Origin: Flavobacteriaceae bacterium MAR_2009_75
GTDB lineage: Bacteria; Bacteroidota; Bacteroidia; Flavobacteriales; Flavobacteriaceae
Length of the DNA stretch: 64,000 bases
Direction: 5' to 3'
Assembly (NCBI GenBank): GCA_002813285.1
Contig: PHTZ01000001.1
Span: forward strand, 890,501-954,500
Both the position numbers and the translations under genes were made by a program. Below are positions 17,590-25,278 of this stretch, one piece after another; position 1 is the first letter of the stretch; each line of letters begins with the position of its first letter. The notes under the pieces are model-generated. The model ran no database searches, was not told the DNA's origin, and was given only the letters and a program-made list of their open reading frames with translations.

Positions 17590-18652
17590 AACTACTAAAT
17601 TCACCATCTTCTTTTATTACTAATAATTTATTGGAGAACGGACTTCTAGCCATTATCGTCCAGCCTCCTAAATATTTTTCTACCTCTATGTCGACAACCT
17701 CTTTGAGAATCACTTTTTGAGATGATTCCACTTCGTTACTTACTTCATCAAAGGTATCTCCCGCATGTAGCAATTTTCTATATTGCTTGTATAAATTCCA
17801 TTTTAGGTATTCATCTTTCGGAATCTGAAAATCGACCTTTTCGCCCACCTTGGTATCAGACACATATAAATAGCCCCAGTGCTCAGGCTCATGCATATTG
17901 ATTACCCCTTGAGGAGACCATACCCAATTGTACTCCGGTAAAAACTTACCATTGTCATCTTTTTTTCTGGAATATATTCCGTTATTCAGATCGTGGTCCC
18001 AATTGACTCGGGAAAAATTGATGCGCCAAATTTCATTTTCGGGTATTTCTTTTGTTTTACTGGCTTCTGTAATTACCCTCCAAGGTATGGCAATCTCAAC
18101 GTTCCATCCTTTATCGATATCGTTCGAGTCGTTTATAGTACCATTGACATGTACAGCGGTCTTCAAATTCTGAATATCCCAGCTATCGATTATCTTACCA
18201 TGATTACGGTACGGTTTGGTCAAAAAGAGATCCCAAACCGTATTTAAGGCGTTCATTTCAAACTCATAGTAATTGTGCGTATCTCCATCAGGATCAATAA
18301 AAATCTCAAAATCGTTGTTATAAAAAATGACGGTATCTCTCTGTTTCAAATTTGCCCATACATGAGGTTCTTCCATTTCAGTAAAAAAATAGAGATTGGT
18401 GTCATCATATAGCATTTTCATACGGGTTCTATACTTTGGAGACTTATCACCCTCAATATCGATATAATCGTCACTCCATTCAACCTTTTCCCAAGAGCTT
18501 TCAGTGGCTTGACCATCAATTTCTATAGAGTCAGTAGTTCTTTGAACTATGTAACTTCTCGGTGGTGATTGTGCCTTGACCGAGAACGCGGAAAGCAGAA
18601 ATAATAACATTAGAAGACCCTTAGACCAATTCGAAAAGGCATTGGTTTTCAT
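17576..18652 (-). CDS. CBM9-like carbohydrate-binding exported protein
   Basis: 358 residues with a signal peptide (MKTNAFSNWSKGLLMLLFLL...). The mature protein opens with a CBM9-like domain (about 35-240): DGQATESSWEKVEWSDDYIDIEG, LYDDTNLYFFTEMEEPHVW, NNDFEIFIDPDGDTHNYYEFEMNA and WNVEIAIPW. Such domains bind sugars, often reducing ends. The C-terminal 100 residues are not recognised. It overlaps the glycosidase gene, so their products likely act together with the sulfatase on one glycan. Confidence 0.85.
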   Translation of the reverse strand: MKTNAFSNWSKGLLMLLFLLSAFSVKAQSPPRSYIVQRTTDSIEIDGQATESSWEKVEWSDDYIDIEGDKSPKYRTRMKMLYDDTNLYFFTEMEEPHVWANLKQRDTVIFYNNDFEIFIDPDGDTHNYYEFEMNALNTVWDLFLTKPYRNHGKIIDSWDIQNLKTAVHVNGTINDSNDIDKGWNVEIAIPWRVITEASKTKEIPENEIWRINFSRVNWDHDLNNGIYSRKKDDNGKFLPEYNWVWSPQGVINMHEPEHWGYLYVSDTKVGEKVDFQIPKDEYLKWNLYKQYRKLLHAGDTFDEVSNEVESSQKVILKEVVDIEVEKYLGGWTIMARSPFSNKLLVIKEDGEFSSYENR

Positions 18653-18808
18653 AAATTTTTAGTTTGGTTTGGTATGGTTCGGGAGCCAAAAATATACAAT
18701 TTGACCGACTAGCTCATGTCAAGCACCGTTTTTTAGGAATTTCATAAAATCGAATAACTTTTTCAATTATGCCCGTACATTTTTACTTAATGATTGTAAC
18801 ATTTATTA

Positions 18809-18828
18809 CTTACTTATACTTAAGTAAG
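18809..18828. promoter_or_regulatory. palindromic operator candidate before YeeE pair
   Basis: CTTACTT and AAGTAAG with a 6-nt spacer. The palindrome sits just upstream of a -7-like TAAATTTG at 18832-18839 and 25 nt before the ATG. The location suits repression, for instance by an ArsR-type thiol sensor as in other sulfur-transport loci. No regulator gene is in the window. Confidence 0.45.
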
Positions 18829-18831
18829 CTA

Positions 18832-18839
18832 TAAATTTG
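18832..18839 (+). promoter_or_regulatory. -7 element candidate before YeeE pair
   Basis: TAAATTTG fits TAnnTTTG and lies immediately after the palindrome. The implied leader is only a few nucleotides. Confidence 0.4.
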
Positions 18840-18853
18840 TATAAATTTCTTTT

Positions 18854-19411
18854 ATGGAGCTTATTCTCAAACCTTGGCCTTGGTATTTATCTGGCCCCCT
18901 GATTACCGCGGTAATGATTTTCTTGGTTTATTTCGGAAAGACTTTTGGAATGTCATCAAACCTACGTACTTTTTGTAGTATAGGTGGCGCCGGAAAATAT
19001 GCGGATTTCTTTCGATTTGATTGGAAAGCCCAACGCTGGAACCTCATTGTCGTTCTTGGGGCTATTATTGGAGGGTTTATAGCTGTTCAATTTCTCTCTG
19101 ACGGCTCAGCTATCGAATTAAACCCTGAAACCATTTCAGACCTAAATCAGTTGGGCTTTCAAGATGTCGGCAGCGCTCTACTACCGGCCGAAATCTACGA
19201 CTGGCAAAATGCACTTTCCTTTAAAGGCTTACTAATTCTGATAGGAGCAGGATTTTTAGTAGGCTTCGGAACCCGTTATGCCGGGGGGTGCACATCTGGC
19301 CATGCCATCACAGGCTTAAGTAACCTGCAACTACCTTCATTAATAGCGGTAATCGGTTTTTTTATCGGCGGACTGATTATGACCCACTTCTTATTACCCC
19401 TAATATTTTAA
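18854..19411 (+). CDS. YeeE/YedE family protein, first half
   Basis: 185 residues with about five membrane segments. The sulfur-transport signature with conserved Cys is GFGTRYAGGCTSGHAITGLSNLQ near residues 142-165. The family carries thiosulfate or related reduced sulfur into the cell. It is followed 2 nt later by a second, shorter family member, as in the split two-subunit arrangement (PmpA/PmpB-like). No sulfur-metabolism enzyme lies next to it. Confidence 0.92.
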   Translation: MELILKPWPWYLSGPLITAVMIFLVYFGKTFGMSSNLRTFCSIGGAGKYADFFRFDWKAQRWNLIVVLGAIIGGFIAVQFLSDGSAIELNPETISDLNQLGFQDVGSALLPAEIYDWQNALSFKGLLILIGAGFLVGFGTRYAGGCTSGHAITGLSNLQLPSLIAVIGFFIGGLIMTHFLLPLIF

Positions 19412-19413
19412 AT

Positions 19414-19827
19414 ATGAAATTTCTCAAATTTTTATTCGTAGGTATTTTTTTCGGAATCGTATTAGTAAAATCGGAAGCTGTTTCATGGTACCGTATTTAC
19501 GAGATGTTCAAGTTTCAATCTTTTCACATGTATGGTATAATCGGTTCTGCGGTAATACTTGGTGCGTTATCGGTATGGTTTCTTAAAAGATTAAAAATAA
19601 AAACCACAGAGGGCAAAGAGGTTTATTTACCACCGAAAGACAAAGGTATCGTTCGATATCTTTTGGGAGGTTCAATTTTCGGTTTGGGCTGGGCTCTGGC
19701 CGGTGCTTGCCCAGGCCCTATGTATATTCTGTTGGGTACCGGGGTATTCAGCATGTTGATTGTGATTTTCGGGGCTGTATTGGGCACTTTCGTCTACGGA
19801 ATTCTCAAACCCCGTTTACCGCATTAG
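19414..19827 (+). CDS. DUF6691/YeeE family protein, second half
   Basis: 137 residues with four membrane segments and the short YeeE signature LAGACPGPMYILLGTG near 92-107. It is translated 2 nt after its partner and completes the split transporter. Confidence 0.9.
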   Translation: MKFLKFLFVGIFFGIVLVKSEAVSWYRIYEMFKFQSFHMYGIIGSAVILGALSVWFLKRLKIKTTEGKEVYLPPKDKGIVRYLLGGSIFGLGWALAGACPGPMYILLGTGVFSMLIVIFGAVLGTFVYGILKPRLPH

Positions 19828-19851
19828 TTAGATTAAAACCGGAATTACATA

Positions 19852-20127
19852 TTAAACAATCTCGGCACTTAGGCCAGCTTGCAAAAGTTTTCCGCAACGC
19901 GGTTCTAAGTCGCTATACTCACCGGTTTTAACCGTACACTTTCCTTTATAATGTACGATTAGTGAACATTGTTCTGCTTGCTCGGGAGTGTGCTCACAGG
20001 CATCGATTAACGTCTCTATTACATGATCGAAGGTATTTACATCATCATTGAACAGAACTATTTCATTTTGTTTTAATACCTCTTCCTCTAGAAGAAGTTC
20101 TTCTAAAATTTTTTCTTTTGTACTCAT
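19852..20127 (-). CDS. clpS: ClpS, ClpAP adaptor
   Basis: Adaptor that delivers N-degron substrates to the Clp protease. I start it at MSTKEKILEE, giving 91 residues. A longer reading from 20169 would begin inside prmA with a basic tail and no family match. The core is NEIVLFNDDVNTFDHVIETL (NDD and FDHV are conserved), EQAEQCSLIVHYKGKCTVKTG and the C-terminal helix. It ends a five-gene housekeeping run on this strand. Confidence 0.9.
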   Translation of the reverse strand: MSTKEKILEELLLEEEVLKQNEIVLFNDDVNTFDHVIETLIDACEHTPEQAEQCSLIVHYKGKCTVKTGEYSDLEPRCGKLLQAGLSAEIV

Positions 20128-20158
20128 AGCTATCATTTTCAGGTACGTACGTCTCTTT

Positions 20159-20995
20159 CTAAAATACATATTTTACCGCAACCCAATCATTCCTCTGAAT
20201 ATTTTTTTCAAATTTTAATCCACAGGGGTTACATTTTTCAGATATGATAAAAATATCATCCTGATAGAACCCACTTACAAAAAGTATACCATTTGGGGCA
20301 AGATTTTTTGCATAGGTAGGAATATCTTCCAATAGAATATTTCGATTGATATTGGCTATGATTATATCGTAAGTAATGTTACCCAGCAAACCAACATCAC
20401 CCTCAAAAACCTCTACATGATCCACCCCATTTCTCTGCACATTTTCTTTTGCATTTAGATAGCACCAATTGTCGATATCGATAGCATGGATCAGCTTTGC
20501 CCCTTTCATTGCCGAAAGAATGGCCAGAACACCGGTACCACTGCCCATATCAAGAACAGACTTACCTTCGAAATCATGCTCAAGTATAAATTGCAGCATC
20601 ATGTGCGTAGTCTCATGATGCCCCGTACCGAAGCTCATCTTGGGTTCGATGACAATATCATAATCTACATCGGGCTTTTTGTGAAACGGAGCTCGCACCA
20701 CACATTGTTCACCCACTTGAATAGCATTGAAGTTTTGCTCCCAAGTGGCGTTCCAGTTTTCCTGTTCAATTTCTTTGACCGAATAATGAAAAGAAAACTC
20801 CGGATTTTCAAGAATCTCTATGGTATCAATTAGATTTTCAGACCAATCATTCTTTTGAATGTAAGCTAAAAGACCTGTTTCGTTTTCAACGAAACTTTCA
20901 AAGCCCGCCTCTCCCAACTCAGCTATCAAAATGTCAGATGCCGGCTGCAGAGGCGAAACCGTGAAATTATACTCAATATAAATGGTGTTGCCCAT
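20159..20995 (-). CDS. prmA: ribosomal protein L11 methyltransferase
   Basis: SAM-dependent trimethylation of ribosomal protein L11. 278 residues. The SAM motif is VLDMGSGTGVLAI (about 145-157), preceded by MSFGTGHHETTHMML. A later NINRNIL block follows the family pattern. The N-terminal 100 residues form the substrate-recognition domain. It lies downstream of tpiA. Confidence 0.95.
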   Translation of the reverse strand: MGNTIYIEYNFTVSPLQPASDILIAELGEAGFESFVENETGLLAYIQKNDWSENLIDTIEILENPEFSFHYSVKEIEQENWNATWEQNFNAIQVGEQCVVRAPFHKKPDVDYDIVIEPKMSFGTGHHETTHMMLQFILEHDFEGKSVLDMGSGTGVLAILSAMKGAKLIHAIDIDNWCYLNAKENVQRNGVDHVEVFEGDVGLLGNITYDIIIANINRNILLEDIPTYAKNLAPNGILFVSGFYQDDIFIISEKCNPCGLKFEKNIQRNDWVAVKYVF

Positions 20996-21067
20996 CAGTA
21001 AATTTTTCGGAACAAATTTTAGAGAATTGTTCCATAAGATGAAAAGTACTTGAAGCTTTTCTTTAGA

Positions 21068-21817
21068 CTAAATCGATTCGATAATGGCTACGAAATCGTC
21101 CGCCACTAGAGAAGCCCCACCTATTAAACCACCATCAACATCGGGTTTACCGAATATTTCCTTTGCATTGGCCGGTTTAACACTACCGCCATAAAGTATA
21201 GAAACATTATTGGCTACTGAAGCATCATATGCTTCTGTAATGGTCTTTCTAATAAATGCATGCATTTCTTGTGCTTGCTCAGGAGAAGCGGTCTCACCTG
21301 TACCAATCGCCCAAACCGGTTCGTAAGCCAAAACAATTTTACTCCACGCTGAAGCGTCTAAAGAGAAAAGCGCATTCTTCAATTGACTCTCGACCACCTT
21401 AAAATGGTTTTCAGATTTACGATCTTCCAGCTCTTCGCCAAAGCAAAACATAACTCTCATGTTCTTCTCCAATGCCGTAACAACTTTTTTACCCAAAATT
21501 TCATCCGTTTCACCAAAATAGGCCCTGCGCTCAGAATGACCGATAATCACGGTTTCAACGTTGATACCTAAAAGCATGTCTGCTGAAATCTCACCTGTAT
21601 AAGCACCGCTCTCGGCGAAATGCATATTTTGGGCAATAACCTCTATTACCGATGACTCTAAGGTACGAACGGCTCCGGCCAAGTTAACATAGGTAGGAGC
21701 TACCATAACCTCTGCTTGGGTATCTGGCAATTTAGCCGACAGCTCTGTCAACAGTGCCTCGGTATCAGCCGAGTTTTTATTCATTTTCCAGTTACCTGCT
21801 ACTATCTTACTTCTCAT
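21068..21817 (-). CDS. tpiA: triosephosphate isomerase
   Basis: Interconverts glyceraldehyde 3-phosphate and dihydroxyacetone phosphate. 249 residues. Catalytic residues are visible: Asn9 and Lys11 (GNWKMN), His94 (IGHSERR) and Glu166 (AYEPVWAIGTG). The phosphate-gripping loop 6 follows Glu166. Confidence 0.98.
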   Translation of the reverse strand: MRSKIVAGNWKMNKNSADTEALLTELSAKLPDTQAEVMVAPTYVNLAGAVRTLESSVIEVIAQNMHFAESGAYTGEISADMLLGINVETVIIGHSERRAYFGETDEILGKKVVTALEKNMRVMFCFGEELEDRKSENHFKVVESQLKNALFSLDASAWSKIVLAYEPVWAIGTGETASPEQAQEMHAFIRKTITEAYDASVANNVSILYGGSVKPANAKEIFGKPDVDGGLIGGASLVADDFVAIIESI

Positions 21818-21881
21818 TTTTTTTAAATTTAGTGTTTTAGGAAGAATTTAAATTGAAGATTCAGCTGTGAAAATTCTGAGG

Positions 21882-22985
21882 TTACAATTCTAAATCTTCC
21901 AAATCGTTATAATGTACTTTTTGTTTAATAGTTCCCTTTTCCAAGACCAATACACCCGGGTTAGAGCGTACAATTGTTTTTAAGGTAGTCTCATCGGTAA
22001 AGTAAAATTCAAAATTTAATTGATGATCATTAATCAATTTTCCGGTTTGCTCTGTATTCGATGCCGACATGCCTATTACCTTATACCCTTGAGATGCCGC
22101 TTTATCTGCCGATTTTTTCAATTCAGAATAAACCTCTTCATTCGTCTTTCTTAAATCGTAGGCAACAACCATGAACAATTTCGGTTCGTTCATCAAAGCG
22201 GCAGTGAAATCTTCACCGTTCTGCTCAATGGTAAAATCATGAATCGGAGGTTCGTAGCCCTTCTGCACCTCGGTGGTTTCTACATCTATAAATTCGCCCT
22301 CCACTTGCGGATAATCACCTTGGGTTACGATGACTTTTTCTTCGCCGTTGACGTTAAACTTCCACGCATAATCATGAATGGGTTTAGCGGCATTGTCCGG
22401 TACGCTCATTCCATCTATAATATTAGCTCCTATTTTATAAGGTCTAAAGTCGATTACGGGCAAGTGATTAAGTACATGGTTGCAATAAAAAACACAAAAT
22501 ACCAACGAAAGGGCCATGACCACACGTATGCCCATCGAACTAAAAAGGGGTTTAATAAATTTTTGACCGACAAAAAGCACCACGATTAAAACCAGCAGAA
22601 TAATATCTTTAGTAAACGATTCCCACGGCGTTAGTTTAATGGCATCACCAAAACAACCACAATCGGTCACTTTATTAAAATAGGCCGAGTAGAAAGTTAA
22701 AAAGGTGAAACCGATAATCATAACCAAGAGGCTCCACACTGTAAATTTTACCCGAAAACCGATTAAGAGCATTACCCCCAAAAGAACCTCGAAGACCACT
22801 ACAAAAATAGATATGGCAAGGGCATAAGGCTCTAAAAAGGGAAGATCTAAGACGCCCTGACTGAAATATTCTTCTAATTTAAACGAGAACCCCACAGGGT
22901 CGTTCAATTTTATAAATCCGCTGATAATAAAAAGAACTCCGACTAGAATACGGCTAAGACCAACGAGATATTTCATGCTATTCAA
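21882..22985 (-). CDS. BT_3928 family protein (DoxX-like membrane + thioredoxin-like domain)
   Basis: 367 residues. The first half holds DoxX/MauE-like membrane segments (about 5-165), including a Cys pair in TDCGCFGDAIKLTPWESF near residue 107. The C-terminal part (about 245-367) looks like a thioredoxin fold without CxxC (AALMNEPKLFMVVAYDLRKT). The domain order is characteristic of Bacteroidota. The role is unknown; a link to envelope redox or respiration is often suggested for DoxX relatives. It overlaps the DUF1599 gene by 8 nt. Confidence 0.88.
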   Translation of the reverse strand: MNSMKYLVGLSRILVGVLFIISGFIKLNDPVGFSFKLEEYFSQGVLDLPFLEPYALAISIFVVVFEVLLGVMLLIGFRVKFTVWSLLVMIIGFTFLTFYSAYFNKVTDCGCFGDAIKLTPWESFTKDIILLVLIVVLFVGQKFIKPLFSSMGIRVVMALSLVFCVFYCNHVLNHLPVIDFRPYKIGANIIDGMSVPDNAAKPIHDYAWKFNVNGEEKVIVTQGDYPQVEGEFIDVETTEVQKGYEPPIHDFTIEQNGEDFTAALMNEPKLFMVVAYDLRKTNEEVYSELKKSADKAASQGYKVIGMSASNTEQTGKLINDHQLNFEFYFTDETTLKTIVRSNPGVLVLEKGTIKQKVHYNDLEDLEL

Positions 22986-23526
22986 GGCTTTTTTCGTTTA
23001 AATGAATCATGGCAAAAACAGAATAATTGACCATATCTTGATAATTTGCATCAATACCCTCGCTTACCAAAGTCTTACCTTGGTTATCTTCAATTTGTTT
23101 TACCCGTAACAGCTTCTGTAGAATAAGGTCGGTCAACGAGCTTACACGCATATCGCGCCATGCTTCACCGTAGTCATGGTTTTTATTCTCCATGAGCTGC
23201 TTGGTAACACTTACATGTTTATCGAATAGTTCGACCGCCTCTTGGGTTTCCATATCAGGTTGCTCGACTATACCTTTCTCAAGTTGAATCAAGGCCATGA
23301 TCGAGTAATTGATAATGCCGATAAATTCAGATTTTTCACCCTCATCTACCTTTCGTACTTCATTTTTTTGAAGACTACGAATTCGTTGTGCCTTAATGTA
23401 TATCTGGTCGGTCAATGAAGGTAGTCGCAATATTCTCCAAGCACTTCCATAATCCTTCATCTTATTTTGAAATAATTCGCGGCAAATTTTTATTACCTCA
23501 TCATATTGCTCAGAAGTTTGTGGCAT
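22978..23526 (-). CDS. DUF1599 (Nmad1-like) protein with internal duplication
   Basis: 182 residues, soluble, made of two copies of one motif. The first is KMKDYGSAWRILRLPSLTDQ (about 34-53) and the second KNHDYGEAWRDMRVSSLTDL (about 114-133). Each is followed by a helix with an RIRSLQ or RVKQIE end. DUF1599 is also known as nucleotide modification associated domain 1, but in this housekeeping context its role is not established. It is the first gene of the DUF1599 - BT_3928 - tpiA - prmA - clpS series. Confidence 0.88.
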   Translation of the reverse strand: MPQTSEQYDEVIKICRELFQNKMKDYGSAWRILRLPSLTDQIYIKAQRIRSLQKNEVRKVDEGEKSEFIGIINYSIMALIQLEKGIVEQPDMETQEAVELFDKHVSVTKQLMENKNHDYGEAWRDMRVSSLTDLILQKLLRVKQIEDNQGKTLVSEGIDANYQDMVNYSVFAMIHLNEKSLE

Positions 23527-23632
23527 GGATATCGTTTCTAATTTGCGTAAATTTCACACAAAATTTTGAATTGCTCAAAGTTCGTGTTTTAAACTTGGTT
23601 ATTCAAATGATACCGCCTCAACTTTATACAAA

Positions 23633-24469
23633 ATGACTATCAATTGCAAAGGCAATCTCATAGACCTATCATCCCCAAAAATCATGGGCATTTTAAACAT
23701 AACGCCCGACTCTTTTTATGATGGTGGAAAGTTTACCAATGAAAAGCTTGTTCTTGAACAAACGGAAAAAATGCTCACCGAAGGAGCTACGTTCATAGAT
23801 ATTGGTGCATATAGTTCACGACCAGGAGCCGATGACGTGCTTGAGGAAGAAGAATTAAGCCGTATTGTACCAGTTGTGGAAGCTTTAATCAAAGAATTTC
23901 CTGACGTACTGATATCAATAGATACTTTTAGAAGTAAGGTGGCTTCTCAATGCCTTCAGGCCGGTGCCGCTCTTATTAATGATATTTCGGCTGGTCTTAT
24001 CGACAAAAACATGCTTTCGATAATTGCTCGATATAAAGTACCCTATATTATGATGCACATGAGAGGGACTCCGAAGACCATGCAACAGAATACAGATTAC
24101 GAGAATATGCTAATGGATGTTTTAAAATACTTTTCGGAAAGAATTGCCACTGCCACCAATTTGGGCATAGTGGATATAATTATTGATCCCGGATTTGGAT
24201 TTTCGAAGACAACGGAACAAAATTATGAGCTATTGTCAAAAATAAATTTATTCGCAAATGTGGAACGCCCCTTGCTTATCGGCCTCAGCAGAAAATCGAT
24301 GATTTACAAAACCCTGAATACCAATGCCGAGAACGCTTTAAACGGCACTACTGCCCTAAATATGCTAGCTCTTATGAAAGGTGCCAATATTTTAAGGGTT
24401 CATGACGTTAAAGAAGCACTGGAATGTGTTAAACTTGCAGAACAAATGAAGAGCGAATTAATTTCCTAA
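23633..24469 (+). CDS. folP: dihydropteroate synthase
   Basis: Joins p-aminobenzoate to the pterin pyrophosphate in folate synthesis. 278 residues. The loop motifs are NITPDSFYDGGK (about 21-32), FIDIGAYSSRPGAD, SIDTFRSKVA, LINDISAG, IDPGFGFSKT and GLSRKSMI. It is divergent from the DUF1599 gene and upstream of cdaA with a 20-nt gap. Confidence 0.97.
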   Translation: MTINCKGNLIDLSSPKIMGILNITPDSFYDGGKFTNEKLVLEQTEKMLTEGATFIDIGAYSSRPGADDVLEEEELSRIVPVVEALIKEFPDVLISIDTFRSKVASQCLQAGAALINDISAGLIDKNMLSIIARYKVPYIMMHMRGTPKTMQQNTDYENMLMDVLKYFSERIATATNLGIVDIIIDPGFGFSKTTEQNYELLSKINLFANVERPLLIGLSRKSMIYKTLNTNAENALNGTTALNMLALMKGANILRVHDVKEALECVKLAEQMKSELIS

Positions 24470-24489
24470 ATTTACAAAAACACCTCCCA

Positions 24490-25278
24490 TTGGATTTTCT
24501 TGATTTTCTGGAATTTAATGTCACCGATTTACTTGATATAGTACTTGTAGCTATACTACTGTATTATGTCTACAAACTTGTTCGTGGTTCTGCGGCCATC
24601 AATATATTTATTGGTATTGTTATCGTCTGGGGGTTCTGGAAGTTGACCGAGCTTCTCGATATGGAAATGATCAGCAGCCTGGTAGGCGCCTTTATGCAAG
24701 TAGGGCTTATCGCGTTGATTATTGTATTTCAGCAAGAAATTCGAAAATTTCTGCTAATGATCGGTTCCACCAATTTTTCGAACAAAAGAAAATTTCTCAA
24801 ACATTTTCGCTTTTTACGTGAAGATGGTCTCAGCTCTAGCACAGATGTCGAAGCCATTATTTCCGCATGTAGAAAAATGAGTTCTACAAAAACAGGGGCC
24901 ATTATAGTCATCGAACGAAATAACTCTCTCGACTTTATCAAATCGTCAGGCGACAAAATGTATGCAGAGGTAAACAAACCCATTATTGAGAGCATTTTCT
25001 ACAAAAACAGTCCCTTACACGATGGGGCGGCCGTGATCGAAGATAATTTTGTAGTCGCTACAAGGGTGATTTTACCTGTTACCAATAAAAGAAATATCCC
25101 TTTACGCTTTGGCCTGCGCCATAGGGCCGCAGTTGGTATTTCTGAAAAAACCGATGCTTTGGCGTTGGTAGTCAGCGAAGAGACCGGTAATATATCTTAC
25201 ATTAAGAATGGAGAGTTCACCGATTATAAAGACTTGGATGAATTGACCGAAATAGTTAAAGAAGACCTTATTGACTAA
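24490..25278 (+). CDS. cdaA: diadenylate cyclase
   Basis: Makes c-di-AMP from two ATP. 262 residues, started at TTG since no ATG suits. Three N-terminal membrane segments (about 12-30, 35-53, 60-82) precede the DAC domain. Its motifs are HDGAAVI (DGA near 179) and LRHRAAVGISE (RHR near 207). This is the CdaA architecture. It follows folP, a neighbourhood common in Bacteroidota. The last 4 nt overlap the convergent ABC exporter gene. Confidence 0.95.
   Translation: MDFLDFLEFNVTDLLDIVLVAILLYYVYKLVRGSAAINIFIGIVIVWGFWKLTELLDMEMISSLVGAFMQVGLIALIIVFQQEIRKFLLMIGSTNFSNKRKFLKHFRFLREDGLSSSTDVEAIISACRKMSSTKTGAIIVIERNNSLDFIKSSGDKMYAEVNKPIIESIFYKNSPLHDGAAVIEDNFVVATRVILPVTNKRNIPLRFGLRHRAAVGISEKTDALALVVSEETGNISYIKNGEFTDYKDLDELTEIVKEDLID

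Noticed and set aside
20128-20169. N-terminal extension of clpS
   Set aside because: It would overlap prmA and adds a basic tail not seen in ClpS; the inner ATG gives the standard N-terminus.
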